Part shown: piece after piece, positions 24,264 through 33,880 of the stretch
How positions within the stretch are numbered: position 1 is the first letter of the stretch
Layout of the letters: each line of letters starts with the position of its first letter
Translations under genes and position numbers: made by a program
Assembly (NCBI GenBank): GCA_033762275.1
Contig: JANRLU010000269.1
Location: 14,799 to 78,798 of the forward strand
DNA from: Raineya sp033762275
GTDB lineage: Bacteria; Bacteroidota; Bacteroidia; Cytophagales; Thermonemataceae
DNA: 64,000 bases
Reading direction: 5' to 3'
The notes under the pieces: generated by a model
What the model saw: the letters and a program-made list of their open reading frames with translations, nothing else
Database searches by the model: none
Told to the model about the DNA's origin: nothing

Positions 24264-25766
24264 TTATTTGATACGATTTTGTTTGTAGGCTTCATAGGCT
24301 TGCATCAGAGCTTCAAAGAGCATATTCCCTACGAGATTTGCTCCCTCTATCTTAAAATGCGTATAGTCTTTGCCTGCTAAGTTTTCCTTTACCCAAACCG
24401 CCATTGAGTTTTGCCCGCCCATCGCTGCATACAAATCCCAAAAAGCACAGCCAGCCCTAAAAGCAGCCCTACGCTGAGCATCACGAAGAAGAGGCAAATT
24501 AGGGTAGGAGTTATACTCGTCAAGGTTTTTGTAGGCTCTGTCTGATGTCCCTACCACCAATATAGAGGCTTCTGGGGCAGCTTTTTTGAGTAAAAGGAGT
24601 TGCTTATAGAATAAATTTTCATAAAAATTAAAATTAGCACCTCGTAAATCAACATTTACCCCAAATTGAAGAATAATCAGCTTGGTATTGAGTTGTTTGT
24701 ATTGCTCTTTGAGGTGCATAAAATTTATTTTCTCAAATTCTAAGCCTGCACTTCCACGCAAAGGAGCGTTATCTACTGCTATTCCTGATGGGCAGTCTAA
24801 GGCTATGCCATACAAATCAAAATTTGGGGAAACGGAAAAGTTTAAGGTCAATTTTTCAAAAGGGCTTTGCAAAGGAATAGATAATATTTGAAAATTTTGT
24901 TGTGCAGTTAAATCATATTTTTCTTCGTTTTTGCCATCATTGATGTTTAATGTTGCTTTATTAGTAGAATTTTTGTACAAAATTTTGATATTTTCTAAAG
25001 TTTTCTCTGTCTGGTTGGCTTTTTTTGAGGGTCTAAAACTTACAAAAGCACTCGTATCAGTTATTTGAAAGTATTTGCCTAATATACCAAAATAGCTGTG
25101 TGGTGGACGTTTTTTTTGCAAGCTTAATATAGTGTAAATCTGCCATTTATCGTCATTTTCCTGCAATAAAGTTAGTTTTTCGTTATGTAGATTGTGGGCG
25201 GGATTGATGCCTGTTCCGCAGCCGCCAAAAATGCTTTGTAGCTGTCGGCGTAGTTGTGAGCTTATTCTATCCCCCTCCAGTTGCGAGTCGCCGTAATGGA
25301 TAATTCTGATAAGTTCTTTTTTATTTTGATTTTCAAGATTTTGCAAAGAGCTAAAAAAAACTTCCAAAGCCTGCATTTGCTTACCTGAGAATTGTATTTG
25401 GGTGCTTTGGTTTTCTGTCAGGCTATCATTATTATGCGAATTTTTCTGGATAACCTGTTTTTGCTGTGTGATTTTATTCTTTTTGGGGGCAGTTTTTTCT
25501 TGCGTAGAGTAAGTATAAGTTTCGTATTTTTTTCTTAGATGGCTTATATTAGGCTTTTCTTGATTTTTTTTTGTCAAAAGCAACTGCCAAACGGGCAAAC
25601 GAAGAGCTAAAGAAGAATCCTTGCTAATATACCAATAGCCATTCTCATCTACCCAATTTCTATGTTGAAGGTAGGCGATAAAGAGCAAGCTCATTCCTAA
25701 AAAGATAAGAATAAAGCTAAAAAAAGACCATATACGCCAAGGAGATATTTTTTCTGATAGGCTCAT
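24264..25766 (-). CDS. SGNH/GDSL-like hydrolase, membrane-anchored
   Basis: 500 residues. One N-terminal membrane helix (~13-32), a hydrophilic linker rich in Lys/Gln (~65-125), then an SGNH domain: block I IIHYGDSQLEGDR (nucleophile Ser161), block III-like LQFGVNVD, and the C-terminal DYTHFKIEG supplying the Asp/His pair. Families of this type remove or transfer acetyl groups on glycans or peptidoglycan; the substrate here is unknown. It lies 24 nt after the PurF-like gene. Confidence 0.8.
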   Translation of the reverse strand: MSLSEKISPWRIWSFFSFILIFLGMSLLFIAYLQHRNWVDENGYWYISKDSSLALRLPVWQLLLTKKNQEKPNISHLRKKYETYTYSTQEKTAPKKNKITQQKQVIQKNSHNNDSLTENQSTQIQFSGKQMQALEVFFSSLQNLENQNKKELIRIIHYGDSQLEGDRISSQLRRQLQSIFGGCGTGINPAHNLHNEKLTLLQENDDKWQIYTILSLQKKRPPHSYFGILGKYFQITDTSAFVSFRPSKKANQTEKTLENIKILYKNSTNKATLNINDGKNEEKYDLTAQQNFQILSIPLQSPFEKLTLNFSVSPNFDLYGIALDCPSGIAVDNAPLRGSAGLEFEKINFMHLKEQYKQLNTKLIILQFGVNVDLRGANFNFYENLFYKQLLLLKKAAPEASILVVGTSDRAYKNLDEYNSYPNLPLLRDAQRRAAFRAGCAFWDLYAAMGGQNSMAVWVKENLAGKDYTHFKIEGANLVGNMLFEALMQAYEAYKQNRIK

Positions 25767-25790
25767 TTTTTCTGCTTTCCCAAGTACACC

Positions 25791-27644
25791 TTAATAAGCC
25801 CTTTCCAACTTACCTGCCAAAAAGTTCTCTAAGGCTTTGTTTACGACTCTATAACCGCCCAACGTAGGATAATTACCTGTAAAATACCAATCGCCTGTAT
25901 GTTCTGTGCAAGCCTTATGTAAGTTGTCTACACTTTGATAAATAACAGCAACTTCTGCCTTAATTCCTTCTCTACGAAGCATTTGAGCTATTTTATCAGA
26001 AATTTCTTCATCAGAGAAAGGCTCATAAATCATTTTTACCCAATTTGTATCTTCGGTGTTATTTTCTTTTATTTTTTCCTTTATTTCCTCCAATAAGTAA
26101 CCTTTATTTTGTTCTTCCAAAAGCTCCAGAGCAGCACGAAAAGCAATGAAATCTTTAATCCTTGACATATCTATGCCATAGCAATCAGGATAACGAATTT
26201 GGGGGGCTGAAGAAACCACTACAATTTTCTTCGGTGCTAACTTATCAAGCATTTTCAAAATACTTTTTTCTAAAGTTGTACCTCTCACAATAGAGTCATC
26301 AGTAATGACCAAAGTATCTATGTTTTTACGAATCAAGCCCTGTGTGGTATCATAAACACTGTTTACCATTTCGTTGCGATGGCTATCATCAGTAATAAAA
26401 GTACGAAGTTTAGCATCTTTTACCACTAATTTTTCTACCCTTATTTTGTTCTCTGAAAGATTTTCTAGGCTTTGCCAATCTTGTTTTTGAATAAAAAGTT
26501 TTCTTTTTTCTGCCAGATAGCTTTCCAAACCTTGTAATAAGCCTAAAAAAGCCGTTTCGGCGGTGTTGGGTACATAAGAAAAAACGGTATTTTCTAAGTC
26601 GTACTTGATGGTTTCCAATACTTTTTCGGCGAGTAAAAAGCCTAATTTTTTACGTTCTGTATAAATTTTCGGGTCTGTCCCACGCGAGAAATAAATACGC
26701 TCAAAACTGCAAGCTGCTAGTGGCGTAGGCTCTGCAAAGGATTTTATTTCATAATCACCATTTTTATGAACAATGAGAGCCTTCGCAGGTGGAATTTCTT
26801 GTATGGTATCGTACTCGGCATCAAAAGCTAATTTAATCGCCGTTCTTTCGGAAGCGGCTACAACAAATTCATCGTTTGCCCAAAAATAAGCAGGGCGAAT
26901 GCCTGCAGGGTCGCGAGCCACAAAAGCACTTCCAAAACCAGTGATACCTGCAATCGCATATCCGCCGTCAAAATCTTTACAAGCTCTTTTGAGTACTCTT
27001 TGAAGGTCAATTTGCTCCTCTATAATAGGCGACATAGCTTGCTTACTAAACTCTCCCTTAAAATTATCATAAATTCTTTGGTTCTCCTCATCAAGAAAAT
27101 GCCCAATTTTTTCCAAAACGGTTACGGTATCAATTTTCTCTTTGGGGTGTTGCCCAAGTTGTAGAAGTTTATCAAAAAGTTCATCGTTATTGGTCATATT
27201 GAAATTGCCTGCCAAAACTAAATTTCTGCTTCGCCAATTATTTTGTCTGAGAAAGGGGTGGCAATTTTCTACGGTATTTAAGCCGTGAGTGCCATACCGC
27301 AAATGCCCGAGAAGCACTTCGCCCGTAAAGGCTACATTGCTTTTGAGCCATTCGGCATTGTTTTTCTCTTTTTTATTATTTTTGGTTGATTTTTGAATAC
27401 GTTTACTTATCTTCTTAAAAATTTTTTGCGTGGCTCTTTGCGAGGTAGAGCGATAGCGGCTGATATATCTTACACCTGGCTCTACATCAAGTTTGATGGT
27501 AGCCACACCCGCACCATCTTGCCCTCTATTACTTTGCTTTTCCATCATAATATAGAGTTTTTGGAGGGGATACAAGGCTGAGCCATACTTATCCAGATAA
27601 TATTGGTAAGGTTTTCGAAGGCGAATAAAGGCGATACCACACAT
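25791..27644 (-). CDS. PurF-like amidophosphoribosyltransferase, long form
   Basis: 617 residues, against about 470-510 for classical PurF. It begins MCGIAF with the N-terminal nucleophile Cys2 of class II glutamine amidotransferases, followed by SNRGQDGAGVA and GHLRYGTHG. The C-terminal phosphoribosyltransferase domain carries the PRPP motif VITDDSIVRGTT. Extra sequence includes a Lys-rich insert (~85-98) and a long segment before the PRPP motif. Many Bacteroidota carry such a long paralogue beside normal purF. Activity in purine synthesis is likely but not certain. 57 nt downstream of recJ. Confidence 0.85.
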   Translation of the reverse strand: MCGIAFIRLRKPYQYYLDKYGSALYPLQKLYIMMEKQSNRGQDGAGVATIKLDVEPGVRYISRYRSTSQRATQKIFKKISKRIQKSTKNNKKEKNNAEWLKSNVAFTGEVLLGHLRYGTHGLNTVENCHPFLRQNNWRSRNLVLAGNFNMTNNDELFDKLLQLGQHPKEKIDTVTVLEKIGHFLDEENQRIYDNFKGEFSKQAMSPIIEEQIDLQRVLKRACKDFDGGYAIAGITGFGSAFVARDPAGIRPAYFWANDEFVVAASERTAIKLAFDAEYDTIQEIPPAKALIVHKNGDYEIKSFAEPTPLAACSFERIYFSRGTDPKIYTERKKLGFLLAEKVLETIKYDLENTVFSYVPNTAETAFLGLLQGLESYLAEKRKLFIQKQDWQSLENLSENKIRVEKLVVKDAKLRTFITDDSHRNEMVNSVYDTTQGLIRKNIDTLVITDDSIVRGTTLEKSILKMLDKLAPKKIVVVSSAPQIRYPDCYGIDMSRIKDFIAFRAALELLEEQNKGYLLEEIKEKIKENNTEDTNWVKMIYEPFSDEEISDKIAQMLRREGIKAEVAVIYQSVDNLHKACTEHTGDWYFTGNYPTLGGYRVVNKALENFLAGKLERAY

Positions 27645-27701
27645 ATAATTTTAGCGTTTTATATAGCAAACAAAATTAGGCAATAATTGATTTGATAGGC
27701 G

Positions 27702-29426
27702 TTAATTTTTGAATTTTATATCCTTAATTCTGAGTTGAATGTTTGTTTTATCTCGGAAGGTATTTTCTTCTAAGTGATAACAAATATCAAAACTCTCTCC
27801 ATTATCTATTCTTTCAGCAAATTGAGCCATACCAAAGGCAATCGCCTCAAACTCTGCCGAATCTTCTTGTTTTACAACAAATTTAAGGTGTAACTGCGGA
27901 TTGTCCTTGCCTACAAGTTTGGTTTGCCCTTTTACAGCTACTACATTTTTGGAAACGAAAGTAGGTTGCATATTACCCGGACCGAAAGGAGCTATTTGGT
28001 TGAGAATACGCATAAACCTATCTGTTGCACTTCTCAGGGGCAAAATCATATCAACGTCTATACGAGGAGAGAGTTGTTCGGGGCTAATTCTTGCGGCTAC
28101 TTCTTGTTCAAAGCGTTGTTGGAAAAGTTTAATATTCTCCAATTTCAGACTAAGCCCAGCAGCGTGTTTGTGCCCACCAAATTGTTCTAACAAATCTCCG
28201 CAAGCCTCAATAGCCTCATATACGTCAAAATCGGGTACAGAGCGAGCCGAACCAGCCGCCTTTCCGTTGGACTCTGTGAGGATAATTGTGGGGCGATGGT
28301 AATGCTCTATACAACGAGAGGCTACGATGCCAATTACGCCTTTATGCCACGTATTTTTGAAAAGAACCGTACTTTTACTATGCTCCAAATGATTTTGAAC
28401 AATCATTTCTAAGGCTTCTTTGGTAATATTTTGGTCAAACTCTTTGCGGTCTTTGTTATTTTCTTGAATTTGCTCCACAAATCTATCGGCTTCCTCCTTA
28501 TTTTTGCTGATAAGTAGTTTAACGGCATTGGAAGCGTGTTCTATTCTGCCTGCCGCATTGATGCGAGGTCCTATACCAAATACTACATTAGTGATAGTGA
28601 GGTCTTTATCTTCAGAGAAACCCGCTGCTTCAATAAGTTTGGCTAAGCCTAAAATAGGCTTGGTGTTGAGTTTATCCAAACCAAAAAATGCTAAAATACG
28701 ATTTTCGCCAGTAATTGGTACAATATCACAAGCAATACTTACCACAACCAAATCAAGGAATTGATACAGCTCGCCAATAGGAATATTTCTTTTCAGGCTA
28801 ATTCCTTGCATTAGTTTGAAGCCAACTCCACAGCCTGAAAGTTCTTTGTAAGGGTAAGCACAATCAAGACGTTTGGGGTCTAAAACGGCTACTGCCTTCG
28901 GAATTTCTTTGCCAGGAAGGTGGTGGTCGCAGATGATAAAGTCTACGCCTAAAGTATTGGCATATTCAACAAGCTCAACAGATTTTACCCCACAATCCAG
29001 AGCGATGATGAGTTTATAGGCATTTTCTTTGGCAAAATCTATACCTTGTTTTGAAACGCCATAACCTTCTTTGTAGCGGTCAGGGATATAATAACAAAGG
29101 TTTTTATGAAATTTTTGTAAAAACTGATAAACTAAAGCTACAGAAGTCGTACCGTCTACATCATAGTCTCCGAATACCATTATACCTTCCTGATTTTCAA
29201 TGGCTTGATGCAGCCTTTCAACGGCTTTATCCATATCTTTCATCAAGAATGGGTCGTGCAGTTGCTCCAGATTTGGTCTGAAAAAAACTTTCGCCTCTTC
29301 AAAATTTGTAATTTCCCTTTGAGCAAGTAAGTAAGCCAAATTTTTATCTATAGAGAGAAATTGGGCGATAGCCTCCACCATTTCATTGGAAGGCTCAGGG
29401 CGATATATCCAGCGATTTTCAGACAT
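27702..29426 (-). CDS. recJ: Single-stranded-DNA-specific exonuclease RecJ
   Basis: 5'-3' exonuclease in recombination and mismatch repair. The 574 residues show DHH-family motifs: FGDYDVDGTTS (Asp87, Asp89, Asp91), ALDCG (Asp144), CDHHLPG (167-169), and the DHHA1 motif GGHKHAAG (GPGN later). Length matches RecJ. It follows the M14 peptidase by 42 nt on the same strand. Confidence 0.95.
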   Translation of the reverse strand: MSENRWIYRPEPSNEMVEAIAQFLSIDKNLAYLLAQREITNFEEAKVFFRPNLEQLHDPFLMKDMDKAVERLHQAIENQEGIMVFGDYDVDGTTSVALVYQFLQKFHKNLCYYIPDRYKEGYGVSKQGIDFAKENAYKLIIALDCGVKSVELVEYANTLGVDFIICDHHLPGKEIPKAVAVLDPKRLDCAYPYKELSGCGVGFKLMQGISLKRNIPIGELYQFLDLVVVSIACDIVPITGENRILAFFGLDKLNTKPILGLAKLIEAAGFSEDKDLTITNVVFGIGPRINAAGRIEHASNAVKLLISKNKEEADRFVEQIQENNKDRKEFDQNITKEALEMIVQNHLEHSKSTVLFKNTWHKGVIGIVASRCIEHYHRPTIILTESNGKAAGSARSVPDFDVYEAIEACGDLLEQFGGHKHAAGLSLKLENIKLFQQRFEQEVAARISPEQLSPRIDVDMILPLRSATDRFMRILNQIAPFGPGNMQPTFVSKNVVAVKGQTKLVGKDNPQLHLKFVVKQEDSAEFEAIAFGMAQFAERIDNGESFDICYHLEENTFRDKTNIQLRIKDIKFKN

Positions 29427-29468
29427 TCAGAATAAATTTAATCTCAAAATATAAAAAATATAAAAATT

Positions 29469-31202
29469 TTATTCAACTCTAAAAATAGGGTATCTCAAAT
29501 GGTGCTTTTCGTAGTGCGGTGATTGGTAATAAATGTAGTCTAACTGAGCTTTTGGATTTTTAGCAAATTCAGCCTCTTTTTGTATTTTTTCTTGTAAATT
29601 TGCCTTTATAGTAGGGTTTTCTTTGAGAATTTTTTCTGCAATTTCCTCAAATACATAAGCCGAATAATATTCTTTTTGTTGTAGTAAAATATCAAAATAA
29701 TTCCAATTAAAATAACTATCAGGTGCTTGGGGCTCTAATACACTCATTATGAAGCGAATATGAGCTTGATTACCCATCACTATCCAATCGCCATCGGTTA
29801 CTTCGTAGGTAGCAGCTCTTTTTTCTACCTCTGTATTTTGATGAGGATAATGCCCTTCGTAGGGCTTTTGAGAAGTTTGGTAATTTTTGATGTAATAGTA
29901 AAAACCTTTAAAAGTATCGTTTTTCTGAATTTTACTCACTTTCACACCGTTCATTTCTAATATTTTGGCAATGTGGCTGTAAAGTTTGGGAATAATGTAC
30001 ATTTTGGGTTTTTCAAGGCGTAATTTTTCTTGGTAAACGTTGTAAAAAGGTATTTTTTTATTGTAAGGTTTTTGTTTGTCGTAAAACAGCCTTTTACCAT
30101 TAGTTACTTTACTTGAAATATAAGAGGCTTCATAACCCTTAAAATCTATCATTTCAGATTTGCTAAAGTCTATTTTCCAATCTAATACGAAGGATTTTTC
30201 TTTTTGGTCATATTCAAAGGCTTTTTTTCTGTTTTTTCGTATTTTGGCTCCGTCTTTATCCAAAATCTCCAAGATACTTTGCATCAATTTGTAGGTTGCT
30301 TCTACTCTCTTATCAAAACTTTTGAGCATATGTGTTTCAGCGACAAAGGCTAAGGTATGAAAAAGTGTAGCATAACCATTAGAAAAACGAGGAGAACTAA
30401 AATCTTGTATCAAACCGCCATCAGGTGTTTCGTCTTTTGTTTCTACATAAGGAGTGATTTCTTCATTTTTCTTTTTCATTAAGTTTTTCAAATCTGGCTG
30501 AAATTCTTTTTTGAAGTAAGCAGCTATTTCGGGGTTAAGTTCTGCCAAATTCGGAAAAATATAAGTCATAGTATATTGATAGTCAGCACCATTACTCACG
30601 TGGTTATCAATCTGAACATCAGGTTGCCAAGTTTGGAAAATTTGCACAAAAGTTTTGGCATTTTCGGTATCAAGTTTAGTAAAATCTCTGTTCAAATCAT
30701 AGTTTCGGGCATTTCCTCTAAATCCATAAGAAGCAGGTCCGTTTTGGTTGGCTCTACCAACGCTATTTCTTTGCAAAACGCCGCCCACGCTATAAAAAGG
30801 AATCACCGCAATCACCGTATTTTTACAGATTTTTTTTAGCGAATTATCTGTTACAATATCTCTTAAAAGCATCATCGAGGCATCTACGCCATCAGGTTCG
30901 CCAGCATGTATCGCATTGATTACCAGAAAGATATTTCTCCCTTTTTGTTTCAAAGAGCTAGGCTCAAAATCGCCATCAGCCGAATACACAGCCAGATGCA
31001 AAGGGAAACCCGCATCGCTTGTGCCATATTGCAAAAGTTTGATTTCTTCGTATTGCTTATCTAATTGTTCATAAAAACCGATGCCTTCTTGGTAAGTAGC
31101 CGTTTGAGTGCCTTTGGAAAGCTCAAAAGGGGTTTGTAGGTTTTGGGAGAAAGCTAAAAAGCTAAAAAAGTAAAAGAGGTGAAATGCTAAAAAACGATAC
31201 AT
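29469..31202 (-). CDS. M14 family zinc carboxypeptidase, secreted
   Basis: 577 residues with a signal peptide ending AFSQ. Zinc ligands His99 and Glu102 (AIHAGEPDG) and His201 (IDNHVSNG), substrate-binding NARNYDLNRDF, and likely catalytic Glu289 (AETH). This large subtype, with a C-terminal extension of ~280 residues, is common in Bacteroidota. Predicted role: periplasmic or secreted peptide trimming. It starts the minus-strand run that continues through recJ, the PurF-like and SGNH genes. Confidence 0.85.
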   Translation of the reverse strand: MYRFLAFHLFYFFSFLAFSQNLQTPFELSKGTQTATYQEGIGFYEQLDKQYEEIKLLQYGTSDAGFPLHLAVYSADGDFEPSSLKQKGRNIFLVINAIHAGEPDGVDASMMLLRDIVTDNSLKKICKNTVIAVIPFYSVGGVLQRNSVGRANQNGPASYGFRGNARNYDLNRDFTKLDTENAKTFVQIFQTWQPDVQIDNHVSNGADYQYTMTYIFPNLAELNPEIAAYFKKEFQPDLKNLMKKKNEEITPYVETKDETPDGGLIQDFSSPRFSNGYATLFHTLAFVAETHMLKSFDKRVEATYKLMQSILEILDKDGAKIRKNRKKAFEYDQKEKSFVLDWKIDFSKSEMIDFKGYEASYISSKVTNGKRLFYDKQKPYNKKIPFYNVYQEKLRLEKPKMYIIPKLYSHIAKILEMNGVKVSKIQKNDTFKGFYYYIKNYQTSQKPYEGHYPHQNTEVEKRAATYEVTDGDWIVMGNQAHIRFIMSVLEPQAPDSYFNWNYFDILLQQKEYYSAYVFEEIAEKILKENPTIKANLQEKIQKEAEFAKNPKAQLDYIYYQSPHYEKHHLRYPIFRVE

Positions 31203-31270
31203 TAGGAATATAAATTTTGCTAAATACTGCGTAAAATTAGCAAAATCTTTGCAATGTATTCATAAAATAA

Positions 31271-31300
31271 TTGCAAATTTCGGAAATGGTCTTATTTTTG
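31271..31300 (+). promoter_or_regulatory. Promoter of the TlpA-like gene
   Basis: TTG (31271-31273), 19-nt spacer, TATTTTTG (31293-31300), both fitting the Bacteroidota -33/-7 pattern, 24 nt before the ATG. Confidence 0.55.
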
Positions 31301-31324
31301 TTGTGTGTTTCTTAAAAAAAAATT

Positions 31325-31879
31325 ATGAAAAAACTTTTCTTATTTGTGGTATGGGCTTTTGTGGCTGCCTATGCACCGCTACAAGCCCAGAGCTTAGATG
31401 AAGTCAAGAAAAAAATGAAGGATAAAATGATTTCGGCAGATGCTCCAGATTTTACCCTCAAAGATCTTGATGGAAATGCCGTTAGTCTTAGCGACTTGAA
31501 GGGCAAGGTGGTTGTTTTGGATTTTTGGGCTACTTGGTGTAGTCCTTGCGTGCAATCTTTTCCGGGTGTAAGAAAGACAGTGGACAAGTATAAAAAAGAT
31601 GCCAATGTGGTATTTTTGTTTATTGCTACTGCCGAAGAACCCAACAATAGGGAGGAACGCCTAAAAAAGTTTTTGACCAAGAAAAAATATGATTTTAGAG
31701 TTTTGGTAGATGAAAACGACCAAACAGCTCAAAAATTCTCTGTTGATGGTATCCCGATGAAGTTTGTGATAAATCCTGCGGGTAAAGTTTGCTTTGTTTC
31801 TTCTGGCTACAATGGCTCTACTGATGGCACTGCCACAGAGCTTGAGGCAATGGTAGAATTGGCAAAAGATAGTAAATAA
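31325..31879 (+). CDS. TlpA-like thioredoxin-fold protein
   Basis: 184 residues, signal peptide ending LQAQ, then a redoxin domain: APDFTLKDLDGNAVSLSDLKGKVVVLDFWATWC, active-site WCSPC (Cys72, Cys75) and the cis-proline loop DGIPMKFVI. A periplasmic thiol-disulfide oxidoreductase, possibly for cytochrome c maturation or protection; no partner genes are adjacent. Single-gene unit with its own promoter and terminator. Confidence 0.9.
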   Translation: MKKLFLFVVWAFVAAYAPLQAQSLDEVKKKMKDKMISADAPDFTLKDLDGNAVSLSDLKGKVVVLDFWATWCSPCVQSFPGVRKTVDKYKKDANVVFLFIATAEEPNNREERLKKFLTKKKYDFRVLVDENDQTAQKFSVDGIPMKFVINPAGKVCFVSSGYNGSTDGTATELEAMVELAKDSK

Positions 31880-31890
31880 GTGCTGCTTGT

Positions 31891-31923
31891 ACATTTCCGA
31901 GAGTGGAGAACTCTCGGAAATGT
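31891..31923 (+). terminator. Intrinsic terminator after the TlpA-like gene
   Basis: 14-bp perfect stem (ACATTTCCGAGAGT with its complement), 5-nt loop, followed by TTT. Begins 11 nt after the stop codon. Confidence 0.7.
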
Positions 31924-31931
31924 TTTCCAAA

Positions 31932-32210
31932 TTACTTACAATATTCTTTGATTAGCTCATAAGCCCGCATCTCTCCTAACTCGCCCGCTTTGCTCCAATC
32001 TTCACAAGCTCCTGATTGATTACCTATTTCATATTTCAAAATCCCTCGATTGTTGTAAGCATCTACATCATTTGGGTTTAGTTCAATGGCTTTGTTGTAA
32101 TCTTTCACCGCTTCTTGCTTATCACCTAAATCATTTTTCAAAGCCCCTCGGTTGTTGTAAGCCTCTGCATAGAGTTGTTTTTTTGAGTAAATATAATAAA
32201 TAAAAGGTAT
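31932..32210 (-). pseudogene. 5'-truncated tetratricopeptide-repeat remnant
   Basis: The frame encodes about two TPR units (AEAYNNRGALKNDLGDKQEAVKDY and NKAIELNPNDVDAYNNRGILKYEIG) and a C-terminal helix ending KEYCK. It is open from a stop at 32211-32213, yet has no ATG; the first possible start is a TTG at 32139-32141 inside a repeat. The upstream end runs into unrelated AT-rich sequence. It therefore looks like the 3' end of a longer TPR gene that lost its front. Confidence 0.6.
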
Positions 32211-32243
32211 TTACAAACATTTATCCCAAAAAAGCAAAAAAAA

Positions 32244-33857
32244 TTAATCTTCTTCCAATATGCCATTTTGCTCATTTTCAGGTCTTTGCTTGTCGTCTTT
32301 AATGGGCGAGGGCATCGTAAGTTTGCGTATGGTAGCAATTTTTACGCGGGCATATTGGCGGCTTTCATTGTGCAACCTATCAAAAGATTTTACTACATAG
32401 ATATAGTTTCTTTTTTCTTCCACAGCAAAATCATAGAAATCAGTTTGTCTTTGTATGGTTACAATCGCCGAAACGTCTCCCGTATTGATTTTCAGTTCGT
32501 TATCAAAACGAAAAACTACATAATAAGTGGGTTTTTCACCATCTTTGGCGTTTTCGGGGGCTTGCCATTTCAAAGCGATACGTTTATTAGCATAAGTAGC
32601 TTTCAGATTTTTGGGTGGAAGCGGAGGCAAAGCATCTTTCCAAGGCATTTGGGGGACAAAGGCAGGGTATTTGTAATATTTTTCTTGCAAACTATCCAAG
32701 ACATTCAAAGGATTTTTGAGCAAGGGTTTTGCCGAAAAAAATATGCTACCTTTCACGTTTGTATGCTTTCTATTCAGCATAATTTGCTTGAGAAACTCTT
32801 CGGGGCTTCTCCAACCAAATTCATCATCAGTAGAACCAACCTTGAAAGCTCCTTGCCCGCCGTAGATGTGCCTTCCAAAGGTATTTTTATTCCACCACTC
32901 TATAAGTGTTTGGTAGGAAGCGTATTTGGATTGTGTCGTCCAATAAAGTTGGGGAGCGAGGTAATCAATCCAGCCTTTTTCCAGCCATTTTCGGGTATCG
33001 GCGTAGAGGTGGTCGTAAGAGGGTTGTCCTACACGCGTAGCTGAGCCGCGAGGGTCTTTGGACTGATTTCTCCAGCCGCCAGCAGGGCTTATACCAAATT
33101 TGAGGCGAGGTTTGTGCTTTTTGATGCTATCAGAAACAGCCTGAATAAATGTATCAATATTGTTTCTTCGCCAATCTTCTATATTTCTGAAATTTTCGCC
33201 AAATTTATCAAAAGTGTCATCATCATTAATGCGTTCGCCTGTGATTTGATAAGGGTAAAAGTAATCATCAAAATGCAGCCCATCAATGTCGTATTTCAAA
33301 ATAATTTCCATGATGATAGTAATAATGTATTGCCTTACCTCTGGTATACCCGGATTGAAGTACAATCTATCACCATATTTAAAAAACCATTCAGGCTTGC
33401 TTTTGCTAATATGATTAGGGTGTATATTGCTGAAATTGAGGCTACTAACGGCTCTAAAAGGATTTACCCAAGCATGAAATTCCAAGTTTCTTTTTTTGGA
33501 TTCTACAAGCATCCAAGCCAAAGGGTCGTAGTAAGGTTTGGGGGAAAGCCCTTGTTTGCCTTGCAGAACTTCTGACCAAGGTTCGTAGCTGCTCTCATAG
33601 ATAGCATCTGCGGCAGGACGAACTTGCGTGATTACAGCATTGAAGTTGTTTTTTTGAAGTTGCTCAAGTAAAGCAATGTATTCTCTTTTTTGGTTTTCAG
33701 TACTCAAACCTTTTCTGGAAGGCCAGTCGATATTACCCACTGTACTAATCCAAACGGCTCGCATCTCTCGGCGTGGGTGCAGCGATTGTCCTTTAGCCTC
33801 AAAAAAGCCACATAAAAACATTAATAAAGTAAAGTATTTGGTAATAAGTGTCATCAA
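32244..33857 (-). CDS. Family 10-like glycoside hydrolase (GHL10, DUF187), secreted
   Basis: 537 residues with a signal peptide ending AKGQ. The core is a TIM-barrel of the GHL10 type: REMRAVWISTVGNIDWPS, VITQVRPAADAIYES, HAWVNPFRA, DGLHFDDYFYPY (acidic cluster likely catalytic) and GISPAGGW. A fibronectin-III-like domain follows from ~395 (PPKNLKATYANKRIALKW). The family is linked to cell-envelope glycan cleavage, but substrate is not shown here. It lies 23 nt after the cyclic-nucleotide-binding gene on the same strand. Confidence 0.85.
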   Translation of the reverse strand: MMTLITKYFTLLMFLCGFFEAKGQSLHPRREMRAVWISTVGNIDWPSRKGLSTENQKREYIALLEQLQKNNFNAVITQVRPAADAIYESSYEPWSEVLQGKQGLSPKPYYDPLAWMLVESKKRNLEFHAWVNPFRAVSSLNFSNIHPNHISKSKPEWFFKYGDRLYFNPGIPEVRQYIITIIMEIILKYDIDGLHFDDYFYPYQITGERINDDDTFDKFGENFRNIEDWRRNNIDTFIQAVSDSIKKHKPRLKFGISPAGGWRNQSKDPRGSATRVGQPSYDHLYADTRKWLEKGWIDYLAPQLYWTTQSKYASYQTLIEWWNKNTFGRHIYGGQGAFKVGSTDDEFGWRSPEEFLKQIMLNRKHTNVKGSIFFSAKPLLKNPLNVLDSLQEKYYKYPAFVPQMPWKDALPPLPPKNLKATYANKRIALKWQAPENAKDGEKPTYYVVFRFDNELKINTGDVSAIVTIQRQTDFYDFAVEEKRNYIYVVKSFDRLHNESRQYARVKIATIRKLTMPSPIKDDKQRPENEQNGILEED

Positions 33858-33880
33858 GGGTAGATAAAGGCTTTAAGATT

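Noticed and set aside
32268..33044. 258-codon plus-strand ORF opposite the GHL10 gene
   Set aside because: The minus-strand frame encodes a clear glycoside hydrolase; the plus frame has no recognisable domain.
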